The notes: generated from the letters alone by a model not told the origin. A DNA stretch of 5,515 nt from a bacterium (GCA_021163745.1 JAGGTM010000011.1:1-5515), one strand, 5' to 3'; positions 1 to 5,061 are shown, counted from the first letter of the stretch. Made by a program: numbers and translations.

Positions 1-227
1 ATATCTGGTTCAGTAACGACAACGGGGTAATAGGGGTATATGATACAAGAAGGACATTTCTTCTTGAATATCATATTCCCGAGAAAATCAGAAAAGAGTA
101 CGGAATAAATTACTTACTATCGGATGATCCAGAATCCTATCCAACTTACAATGTACCTGATAAAAAATCCCCCATCAAACTCAGATTTGCAAAACTTGAA
201 TTTTTACTGAAAAAAGAATGTATATAA
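1..227 (+). CDS. 3' end of an unrecognised protein gene
   Basis: Codons starting at position 3 stay open from the window edge to a TAA at 225-227, giving the last 74 residues of a protein that begins outside the window. The peptide is mixed polar and aromatic, starts IWFSNDNGVIGVYDTRR and ends LEFLLKKECI, with no membrane segment and no motif I recognise. A strong intrinsic terminator begins inside the stop codon, which supports this being the true gene end. Base composition over 1-180 is about 36% G+C by hand count, against about 23% in a sampled 60-nt stretch of ftsX, so this gene may have a different history, although the sample is small. Function unknown. Reality as a coding region is fairly secure because of the open frame plus terminator. 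Confidence 0.7.
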   Translation, partial: IWFSNDNGVIGVYDTRRTFLLEYHIPEKIRKEYGINYLLSDDPESYPTYNVPDKKSPIKLRFAKLEFLLKKECI

Positions 228-252
228 GGACCCCTTCGAGGGGTCCTTTTTT
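226..252 (+). terminator. Rho-independent terminator of the upstream partial gene
   Basis: A perfect 10-bp stem (226-235 with 239-248, core GGACCCC/GGGGTCC) closes a three-base TCG loop and runs directly into a T tract at 247-252. It overlaps the stop codon of the preceding gene, so transcription ends right at the coding end. This separates that gene from the phosphoesterase gene downstream. Confidence 0.93.
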
Positions 253-303
253 AATTTATGTATTTTTATATATATGACTTTTAATAATTTATATTCTTAA
301 GAC

Positions 304-332
304 AAATTTGACATTTCCAAAATGTCAAATTT
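304..332. promoter_or_regulatory. 29-bp perfect palindrome, candidate operator
   Basis: Two 13-nt arms, AAATTTGACATTT (304-316) and its exact reverse complement (320-332), flank a three-base centre CCA. The element ends four bases before a TATAAT hexamer and covers the place where the -35 contacts would lie, the usual position for a dimeric repressor site. There is no strong T tract after it and it is A+T-rich, so it is a poor terminator. The binding protein cannot be named from this sequence. Confidence 0.6.
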
Positions 333-335
333 TAG

Positions 336-341
336 TATAAT
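336..341 (+). promoter_or_regulatory. Candidate -10 element for the phosphoesterase gene
   Basis: A consensus TATAAT lies 38 bases before the ATG at 380, predicting transcription from about 348 and a leader of about 32 nt. No good -35 lies 16-18 bp upstream. The consensus TTGACA in the palindrome (308-313) is 22 bp away, too far for a normal sigma-70 type promoter, so activity may depend on a bound protein or on the A+T-rich flank. Confidence 0.55.
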
Positions 342-379
342 TTAGAAAAGAAAGGTTAAAAATCAAAAAAAATTTTAAA

Positions 380-826
380 ATGCCTCTTGAAAAATATTGG
401 AAAAAAAGAAAATTTGATAAAACTCCAGAGCCAAAAGGAAAAGTTTTAAAAACTTCAAAAAATAGATTTGTAGTTCATGACCATTATGCTTTAAAAGCCG
501 GTCATCATCATGACTTTAGATTAGAGATGGAAGGAGTTTTAAAATCTTGGGCAGTGCCAAAAGGAGTGCCAGAGAAAAAAGGGAAACGCGTCCTTGCCAT
601 AGAGGTAGAATTGCATCCAGTATCCTACCTTAACTTCCAAGGCGAAATTCCACAGGGTTGTTATGGAGCCGGAGTTGTTAAAATCTTTGACAAAGGCACT
701 TATAAACTAATTGAAAAAACTGAAAACAAAATTGTTTTTGAGCTAAAAGGGAAAAAGTTAAGAGGAAGGTACACTCTTCTGAAATTTAAAAAACCGAACC
801 AGTGGCTTTTGTTTAAAATAGGATAA
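380..826 (+). CDS. Stand-alone LigD-type 3'-phosphoesterase domain protein
   Basis: The 148-residue protein is essentially one LigD phosphoesterase (PE) domain without ligase or polymerase modules. Characterised PE domains use a metal-dependent activity to trim 3'-ribonucleotides and 3'-phosphates from DNA ends before gap filling or ligation. The core motif HHDFRLEMEGVLKSWAVPKG spans 43-62. By alignment from memory with the Pseudomonas LigD PE domain, H43, D45, R47, H79 and Y83 occupy active-site positions, and H35 or a neighbour is the first metal-binding histidine. The segment between that histidine and H43 looks about two residues longer than in the classical LigD domain. The opening (KYWKKRKFDKTPEPKGK, 5-21) is family-typical, which supports ATG 380. 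No Shine-Dalgarno site sits at normal spacing; GAAAGG at 350-355 is 24 nt away. An isolated terminator before it and a convergent tRNA after it make it a single-gene unit. Whether it works with a Ku or ligase elsewhere cannot be seen. Confidence 0.9.
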   Translation: MPLEKYWKKRKFDKTPEPKGKVLKTSKNRFVVHDHYALKAGHHHDFRLEMEGVLKSWAVPKGVPEKKGKRVLAIEVELHPVSYLNFQGEIPQGCYGAGVVKIFDKGTYKLIEKTENKIVFELKGKKLRGRYTLLKFKKPNQWLLFKIG

Positions 827-877
827 TTTAAGTAATAGAATGACAGTGAATGTTTAGAAAGTTTAATTATTGATGAG
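827..877. other. Short intergenic stretch, nothing recognised
   Basis: This 51-bp A+T-rich gap separates the phosphoesterase stop from the 3' end of the opposite-strand tRNA-Ile. I see no hairpin followed by a T tract on either strand, so the end of neither transcript is marked here. Confidence 0.5.
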
Positions 878-950
878 TGGGCGTGGCTGGACTCGAACCA
901 GCGACCTACGGTTTATAAGACCGTTGCTCTAACCACTGAGCTACACGCCC
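878..950 (-). tRNA. tRNA-Ile (anticodon UAU)
   Basis: The - strand folds into a complete cloverleaf of 73 nt: acceptor GGGCGTG/CACGCCC, D stem GCTC/GAGC, anticodon stem ACGGT/ACCGT, loop CTTATAA, variable loop AGGTC, T stem GCTGG/CCAGC with loop TTCGAGT, and discriminator A. CCA is not encoded. Positions 34-36 of the loop read TAT, which decodes AUA as isoleucine. A37, A38, A73, C4 and U12-A23 agree with known isoleucine identity elements. This species is uncommon in bacteria, where AUA is normally read by a CAU tRNA whose C34 is converted to lysidine by TilS. AUA codons are common here; the first partial gene alone has three in 74. A defective tRNA-like copy lies directly upstream on the same strand. 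Confidence 0.95.
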
Positions 951-1054
951 ATTTTATTGAATCTCTGATGCTTATATCTTTGACTTTATATCAATGAACC
1001 AGCGATCTCTCCGATTTATATCGGAGGGCTCTAACCACTGAGCTACACGCCCAT
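926..1054. repeat. 27-bp direct repeat pair, 102 bp apart
   Basis: Positions 926-952 and 1028-1054 are identical and correspond to the 5' portion (D arm and acceptor strand) of the intact tRNA-Ile and of its truncated neighbour. The pair is either the trace of a partial tandem duplication or the two ends left by recombination at a tRNA gene. No integrase or other element gene is present between them. Confidence 0.85.
996..1052 (-). pseudogene. Truncated tRNA-like sequence (tRNA-Ile relative)
   Basis: Read on the - strand, this begins with the same acceptor 5' strand, D arm and D stem as tRNA-Ile, and a 27-nt block at 1028-1054 is identical to 926-952. The anticodon arm differs in sequence but still pairs: CTCCG/CGGAG around an 8-nt loop, or a 7-bp stem with a 4-nt loop. 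It shares GATCGCTGG-like sequence up to the T-loop start GGTTC, then diverges. The 3' half of the T stem, the 3' acceptor strand and the discriminator are missing, and no 7-nt anticodon loop with U33 can be drawn. It cannot be a normal tRNA. It sits one repeat unit (102 bp) upstream of the intact gene and is probably carried in the same precursor. Confidence 0.8.
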
Positions 1055-1070
1055 ATTTGTGTTTAGTTTC

Positions 1071-1098
1071 AGATTACCATAAACGGTAAAAAATTCAA
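1071..1098 (-). promoter_or_regulatory. Candidate promoter for the tRNA-Ile transcript
   Basis: On the - strand, TTGAAT (1098-1093) is followed after 16 bp by TAATCT (1076-1071), with TG one base before the -10 hexamer (extended -10). Transcription would start near 1064, about 12 nt before the truncated tRNA copy, and run on through the intact tRNA. The promoter abuts the twin-hairpin element. Confidence 0.5.
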
Positions 1099-1173
1099 TC
1101 CTAATCCGTCCGCCGAATGGACGGACAGATGATGAATGGATTAAGTTCGTCCATCGAACGGACGAATTAGGAT
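1098..1173. repeat. Twin-hairpin inverted repeat, REP/MITE-like
   Basis: Two 29-nt imperfect inverted arms (1098-1126 and 1145-1173) flank 18 nt. Each arm also folds alone into a 7-bp stem with a 7-nt loop: TCCGTCC/GGACGGA at 1105-1125 and TTCGTCC/GGACGAA at 1146-1166. The second base pair differs as a compensated change (C-G versus T-A), which suggests that the small hairpins are maintained. Weaker complementarity (TTGTGTT near 1057-1063 with AACACAA near 1185-1191) may extend the element outward. The block is G+C-rich against its surroundings. On the - strand it is followed by a T6 run (1093-1088), so it could also terminate ftsH transcription. It has no coding capacity. Confidence 0.75.
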
Positions 1174-1210
1174 CGTAAATTTTCAACACAAAACAGAGCG
1201 CGCATTTTAA

Positions 1211-3043
1211 TTATATTTTTATTTTTCTTCTCCCTACAATTTTCATAAACTCTTTTCTTTCAATAGTTTCCTTTTCTATTAAAATTTTCGCCAATTTATT
1301 TAATGTTCTTCTCCTTCTGGTTAAAATTTTCTTGGCTGTATTGTATGCGCTATCAATTAGTTTTTTTACCTCTTCGTCAATTTGGGTAGCTACTTTTTCT
1401 GAATAATTTTTTTCTATTGCATATTCTTGGTCTAAAAATTGCGAGTGATAAAATCTGCCATAAGTTATTGGTCCTAATTTACTCATTCCGTATTGTGTTA
1501 CCAATTTCCTTGCTAAATTAGATGCTATTTCCAGGTCGGAAGAAGCTCCTGTAGTTAATTCATTAAAAACTAATTCCTCCGCTACATATCCTCCTAAAAG
1601 CACTGCTAATTCATCTATAAATTCGGATTTAGTTCTTAAATGTTTATCTTCTTCGGGAAGTTTTAATGTGTATCCAGCCGCTTTCCCTCTGGAAATAATA
1701 GATACCTTATGCACAGGATCAGTGTGAGATAGGGAAGCGTTTACTAAGGCATGACCTGCTTCGTGATAAGCGGCGATCTCTTTTTCTTTTTTGGACAAAA
1801 TATGGCTTTTTCTTTCTGGTCCAAGTAAGATTTTCTCAATACACTCTCTCAGTTCATCTTGAGTTATCTGCTTTTTATTTCTTTTTGCTGCCAGAAGCGC
1901 TGCTTCGTTAGTTAGGTTAGCCAGGTCTGCGCCGGTAAATCCCGGAGTTCGTTCAGCAATTTCTTTTAAGTTTACATTTTTTGCCAGCTTTTTATTTCTA
2001 GTATGAATTTTTAAGATTTCTTCTCTTGCTTTGATGTCCGGTTCATCTAGAATAATTCGTCTGTCAAATCTTCCTGGTCTTAATAACGCGGGGTCAAGAA
2101 CAGAAGGTTGATTAGTAGCAGCCAAAACAATTATTCCATTATTCGGTTCAAATCCATCCATTTCGCTTAACAGTTGATTTAATGTCTGTTCTCTTTCTTC
2201 ATATCCACCTCCTATTCCGTGCCCTCTTTGTCTTCCTATTGATTCTATCTCGTCTATAAATACTAAACAGGGCGTGTGTTTTTTAGCGGTTCGGAATAAA
2301 TCTCTAATTCTGCTTGACCCAACTCCTACAAAAAGTTCAATGAATTCTGATCCTGAAACTGCAAAAAACGGAACACTTGCTTCGTTTGCTACGGCACGTG
2401 CCAACAAAGTTTTACCTGTCCCAGGGGCTCCTATTAGCAAAACTCCTTTCGGAATTTTTGCTCCTAATTTTATAAATTTCTTAGGGTCTTTTAAGAATTC
2501 TACTATTTCCTGCAATTCTTCCTTTGCTTCCTTTAAATTTGCCACATCATCAAAAGTTACTTTTTCTTTCTGGGTTTCCGGAGTAAATAATCTTGCTCTT
2601 GTTTTGCCAAACGAAAATACTTGAGTTTGGCCGTGACGCGCTCCTTTTAACATCATCCAAAAAAATATTAGTATAATTATGGTCGGCAAAAGAAATGGAA
2701 TAACTACGCCGAGCCAGAAGTTTAAGTTGCTTTCTTCTTTAATATCTATCTCAATTTCCTTTATTTTTTCCGGAGATATTCCGTAATTTTTTAAAGATTG
2801 GGTAAAAGAGCTTTCTACTTCTTTATAGGCAACTTCTTTTCTCCCATTTTTCAATTCAATATTTAGTTTGTTCCCTTTTATTAACACCCTTTTAACCCGG
2901 CCATCATTTATTTGTTCTGCCAATTGGGAAAACGATATTTTTTCTGCTTTGTTGTTTGGTATTTCTTGGGTTAGAGAAAATATACTGGCAATAACCAGAA
3001 ATATTATAAACGCAATTAATATGTTTTTGAATAAACTTTTCAT
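1211..3043 (-). CDS. ftsH: FtsH, membrane-anchored ATP-dependent zinc metalloprotease
   Basis: FtsH is a hexameric inner-membrane AAA+ protease that unfolds and degrades damaged membrane proteins and short-lived regulators. The 610-residue product has normal family length and order: TM1 about 5-24, extracytoplasmic domain about 25-107, TM2 about 108-132, AAA+ module about 165-410, and M41 peptidase from about 415. Visible motifs are Walker A GAPGTGKT (205-212), pore loop FVG (238-240), Walker B VFIDE (261-265), second region of homology ATNQ...LRPGRFDRR (309-329) with arginine fingers R325 and R328, zinc site HEAGH (427-431), and third ligand D503 in TTGASSD. No key residue is missing, so it should be active. 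The C-terminal tail is basic and lysine/arginine-rich. The ATG at 3043 lies just before TM1 but has no Shine-Dalgarno site. It follows the S1 gene by 63 nt with no visible terminator, so co-transcription is likely. Confidence 0.98.
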   Translation of the reverse strand: MKSLFKNILIAFIIFLVIASIFSLTQEIPNNKAEKISFSQLAEQINDGRVKRVLIKGNKLNIELKNGRKEVAYKEVESSFTQSLKNYGISPEKIKEIEIDIKEESNLNFWLGVVIPFLLPTIIILIFFWMMLKGARHGQTQVFSFGKTRARLFTPETQKEKVTFDDVANLKEAKEELQEIVEFLKDPKKFIKLGAKIPKGVLLIGAPGTGKTLLARAVANEASVPFFAVSGSEFIELFVGVGSSRIRDLFRTAKKHTPCLVFIDEIESIGRQRGHGIGGGYEEREQTLNQLLSEMDGFEPNNGIIVLAATNQPSVLDPALLRPGRFDRRIILDEPDIKAREEILKIHTRNKKLAKNVNLKEIAERTPGFTGADLANLTNEAALLAAKRNKKQITQDELRECIEKILLGPERKSHILSKKEKEIAAYHEAGHALVNASLSHTDPVHKVSIISRGKAAGYTLKLPEEDKHLRTKSEFIDELAVLLGGYVAEELVFNELTTGASSDLEIASNLARKLVTQYGMSKLGPITYGRFYHSQFLDQEYAIEKNYSEKVATQIDEEVKKLIDSAYNTAKKILTRRRRTLNKLAKILIEKETIERKEFMKIVGRRKIKI

Positions 3044-3106
3044 AGTTTAATCTAAAAATGATAAGAGTCGTTAATAAGGTCAGATGTTAGTAAGATAGCA
3101 GGTTTT

Positions 3107-3652
3107 TTAAGTTCGTTCAGATAAAATTACTCTATTTTGTTTTTCGTTTATTTCAATAACTTTTACTTTTATTTGTTTATTTAATAATTGTCTTAAGTCG
3201 TTTACTTCTTTATGTGTACGCATAGACATTTGAGATAACGGAAGAAAACCGAGTAAGTCATTTAATTTGACTATTAATCCTCCTTTGTTTGCTTGGATTA
3301 CCTTTCCGGTAATTTCTTCGTTTTTCTCTTTTTTCTCCAAAAGCTCCTTCCATGATTGTTTAATAGATGCTTGTCTAAGCGAGAGTTCTATATAACCGTC
3401 TTCATTTTCCGGTTCTACAATTACTGCGCTAATTGTATCTCCGACGTTTATTTCTTTGAGCATATCTCTGCTTTGTCTTAATTCGTATTTATATATAATA
3501 CCCGTGCCTAATTGACCCAAATCTAAAACAAGGAAACTTTTCCCTTTATGAATTACTTTTCCTTCCACTAATTCTCCTTTATTTAACATCAGAAGAAGAT
3601 GCTTATTTCTTGAAATTAGTTCTTTCATTTTTGATGACTCATTTCTTTTCAT
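3107..3652 (-). CDS. Two-domain S1 RNA-binding protein
   Basis: The 181-residue protein has two S1-type OB-fold domains, about 25-95 and 112-181, after a short charged N-terminus. Signs of the fold are GELVEGKVIHKGKSFLVLDL at 27-46 and, in the second copy, ITGKVIQANKGGLIVKL (114-130), GFLPLSQMS (135-143) and the closing strand RVILSERT (174-181). S1 domains bind single-stranded RNA; in ribosomal protein S1 they bring mRNA to the 30S subunit. Two domains is short for a bacterial S1, which usually has four to six, and the protein stops right at the end of the second domain. It may be a reduced S1 homologue or another S1-domain protein, so I do not assign rpsA. ATG 3652 is preferred because a promoter candidate lies just upstream; M9 is an alternative, and neither has a clear Shine-Dalgarno site. 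ftsH follows on the same strand. Confidence 0.88.
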   Translation of the reverse strand: MKRNESSKMKELISRNKHLLLMLNKGELVEGKVIHKGKSFLVLDLGQLGTGIIYKYELRQSRDMLKEINVGDTISAVIVEPENEDGYIELSLRQASIKQSWKELLEKKEKNEEITGKVIQANKGGLIVKLNDLLGFLPLSQMSMRTHKEVNDLRQLLNKQIKVKVIEINEKQNRVILSERT

Positions 3653-3687
3653 ATTTTTAGCATATAATTTTTAGATATGCAATTCTT

Positions 3688-3716
3688 AATATATAATAAA
3701 ATTCTTATATTTGCAA
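3688..3716 (-). promoter_or_regulatory. Candidate promoter for the S1-ftsH transcript
   Basis: On the - strand, TTGCAA (3716-3711) and TATATT (3693-3688) are separated by exactly 17 bp. The predicted start near 3681 gives a leader of about 29 nt to the S1 gene ATG. The surroundings are very A+T-rich, so chance matches are possible, but position and spacing fit well. The left limit of the large palindrome lies about 20 bp upstream. Confidence 0.5.
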
Positions 3717-3880
3717 GTTATTGTTATACAATTTAGCGTAAAACTCAAAGCGTAAAGCGCAAAGCTACAACTTAAAGCTTAAAGCTTATTAAAATTACAA
3801 ATCCCAAATTACAAATTACAAACAATATCAAAATTCAAATGTTCAAAATTCAAAAAGAATACCCCTTCCCCCTCCTATAT

Positions 3881-3910
3881 CCTCCCCTCCGACATAAGTC
3901 GGAGGGGAGG
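3881..3910. repeat. Central 13-bp GC-rich hairpin of the palindrome
   Basis: CCTCCCCTCCGAC and its exact reverse complement flank ATAA. This is the most stable and most G+C-rich structure in the window. It has no adjoining T tract, so it is not a standard intrinsic terminator. It marks the symmetry centre of the larger element. Confidence 0.9.
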
Positions 3911-3927
3911 GCTAAGGTGGGGGTGGG
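3904..3927 (+). other. G-quadruplex-type motif
   Basis: Four G runs (GGGG 3904-3907, GGG 3909-3911, GGGGG 3919-3923, GGG 3925-3927) are joined by loops of 1, 7 and 1 nt, which satisfies the usual G3+N1-7 pattern. The first two runs also pair in the central hairpin, so the two structures would compete. Folding is inferred from the pattern only. Confidence 0.6.
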
Positions 3928-4059
3928 CATTTTGAATTTTGAATTTTGGTCATTTGAATTTGTTTAGGATTTAGGATTTTGAATTTAGGATTTAATTACT
4001 TTTGAGCTTTACGCTTTAGCTTTGCACTTTGCACTTTGCACTTTGCGCTTGAATTTATT

Positions 4060-4088
4060 TTGAGATTTTTTAAAATATATGATAAAAT
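4060..4088 (+). promoter_or_regulatory. Candidate extended -10 promoter for ftsX
   Basis: TTGAGA (4060-4065) and TAAAAT (4083-4088) are 17 bp apart, and TGA at 4080-4082 supplies an extended -10 TG. Transcription would begin near 4095, about 19 nt before the ATG at 4114. This argues strongly against any ftsX start inside the repeat at 4036, which lies upstream of the -35 element. Confidence 0.65.
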
Positions 4089-4113
4089 TGGATTAGGTAA
4101 TTTTATTAATAAT

Positions 4114-5028
4114 ATGTTTGCCACTTTTTGTAGAGTTGTAAAATCCGGATGTTTAAATTTTTACAGAAATAAATGGTTGTCTTCCGCAGCAATAGGGACT
4201 ATATCCTTGGCAGTTTTTGTAATGGCTTGTCTTTTGTATTTGAATGTAATTGTAGAAAGTATAGTTTCTAATTTGGAAGAGAAAATTGATATCAGTGTAT
4301 ATTTTAATTTAGATACTCCGGAGGAGCAAATTTTGAAAGTTAAAGCAAGTTTATCAAAGTTAAAAGAAGTAAAATATATAGAATATATTTCTGCAAAGGA
4401 TGCGTTGGAGAGATTTAAAAAAAGACACAAAGACCAGCCTGTAATAATGGAAGCATTGGAGGCGACTTTGGAAAATGGCAATCCTTTACCCCCAACATTA
4501 AATATTAAGGCGAATTTAGCGTCGCAATATGAAAATATCGCTGATTTTCTGAATAAACCAGAGTATAAAAAATTTATTGATAAAGTAAACTATAAAGAAA
4601 ATAAAACAGTTATCAATAGATTAACTTCCGTTACTAAAACTGTAAGGAAAACAGGAGTAATAATTTCTCTTATTTTGGCATTGATTGCGGTATTAGTAAC
4701 TTTCAACACTATTAGATTAACCATTTATTCTTGGAGAGATGAAATTAATATAATGAAGTTGGTTGGGGCTACTAACTGGTTTATTAGGGGTCCTTTTTTG
4801 GTAGAGGGGACTATTTATGGAATTATTTCTGGTGTATTGACCACTTTATTGTTTTATCCTATTCTATTATTGGTCTCCCCAAAAATTTCTGGGTTTCTTC
4901 CCGATATAGATTTGCTTTATTTCTATCAGGTAAATTTTTTGTCTATTTTGTTTTTTCAGATGATAATAGGGATAGGGTTGGGTGCCATTTCTTCATTTAT
5001 AGCAATAAGAAGATATCTTAAAAGATGA
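4114..5028 (+). CDS. ftsX: FtsX, cell-division ABC transporter-like permease
   Basis: FtsX pairs with the ATPase FtsE at the division site and transmits ATP-driven movement across the membrane to activate cell-wall hydrolases; it is not known to transport a substrate. The 304-residue protein has family length and topology: a short amphipathic N-terminus, TM1 about 22-46, extracytoplasmic domain about 47-175, then TM2 about 180-200, TM3 about 227-255 and TM4 about 275-297. Diagnostic stretches are NFYRNKWLS (15-23) before TM1 and RDEINIMKLVGAT (208-220) with FLVEG (228-232). The frame is open back to ATG 4036, but those 26 residues would be encoded by the palindromic repeat and lie upstream of the promoter, so ATG 4114 is chosen. 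No well-spaced Shine-Dalgarno site is seen; AGG at 4095-4097 is 16 nt away. Unlike the common ftsE-ftsX arrangement, no ftsE is adjacent. tRNA-Gln and an HtrA-like gene follow on the same strand. Confidence 0.93.
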   Translation: MFATFCRVVKSGCLNFYRNKWLSSAAIGTISLAVFVMACLLYLNVIVESIVSNLEEKIDISVYFNLDTPEEQILKVKASLSKLKEVKYIEYISAKDALERFKKRHKDQPVIMEALEATLENGNPLPPTLNIKANLASQYENIADFLNKPEYKKFIDKVNYKENKTVINRLTSVTKTVRKTGVIISLILALIAVLVTFNTIRLTIYSWRDEINIMKLVGATNWFIRGPFLVEGTIYGIISGVLTTLLFYPILLLVSPKISGFLPDIDLLYFYQVNFLSILFFQMIIGIGLGAISSFIAIRRYLKR

Positions 5029-5061
5029 CAGGAAGGTTTTTCTTTTGATTTCTTTTTGTGC

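Larger units (their letters stand above)
3735..4050. repeat. Nested palindromic low-complexity element of about 315 bp
   Basis: This fills most of the 461-bp gap between the divergent S1 and ftsX genes and has no coding potential. It is organised in concentric, mutually complementary layers around about 3895. The centre is a 13-bp perfect hairpin (3881-3893 with 3898-3910, loop ATAA). Next is a C-rich arm (3862-3875) opposite a G-rich arm (3916-3927). Then come CAAAATT-type repeats (3828-3856) opposite their complement (3929-3960), with AAATTCAAATG on one side matched by CATTTGAATTT on the other. Further out are ACAAATT-type units on the left and TTTAGGA-type units on the right. The outermost layer is 7-nt AAAGCNN units (3747-3787) opposite GCTTTNN/CTTTGCA units (4004-4050). 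The ends stop just short of the two promoter candidates. It looks like a miniature mobile or structural repeat, but no terminal target duplication was identified. Confidence 0.8.

Noticed and set aside
308..341. TTGACA and TATAAT as a matched -35/-10 pair
   Set aside because: They are 22 bp apart, outside the usual 16-18 bp. TTGACA is better explained as part of the palindrome; only the -10 is kept.
362..379. ATC at 362 as the phosphoesterase start, 6 nt after GAAAGG
   Set aside because: The purine-rich spacing is attractive, but ATC is a very rare start codon and the family alignment fits ATG 380.
1074..1089. Small hairpin TTACC/GGTAA as a separate regulatory element
   Set aside because: Only 5 bp and A+T-rich; it overlaps the better-supported tRNA promoter spacer and has no independent support.
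2274..2624. Open frame of 116 codons on the + strand
   Set aside because: It is antisense to the AAA+ core of ftsH, whose reading frame carries every expected motif, and its peptide resembles no family.
2868..3050. Open frame of 60 codons on the + strand
   Set aside because: Antisense to the ftsH membrane anchor; its hydrophobic content is explained by the opposite strand.
3090..3110. Programmed or accidental frameshift extending the S1 protein
   Set aside because: Sequence past the TAA in the other frames gives only 7 to about 18 codons, with no S1 character and no proper slippery site reading into it.
3747..4050. CRISPR array or ordinary tandem repeat array
   Set aside because: Units are about 7 nt, degenerate, not separated by unique spacers, and arranged as mirrored complementary layers.
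3735..4050. Replication origin (A+T-rich repeats near a divergent promoter pair)
   Set aside because: No DnaA-box cluster of the TTATCCACA type was seen, and no dnaA or dnaN gene is present.
4161..4481. Open frame of 106 codons on the - strand
   Set aside because: Antisense to ftsX, with no family resemblance and no start signal.
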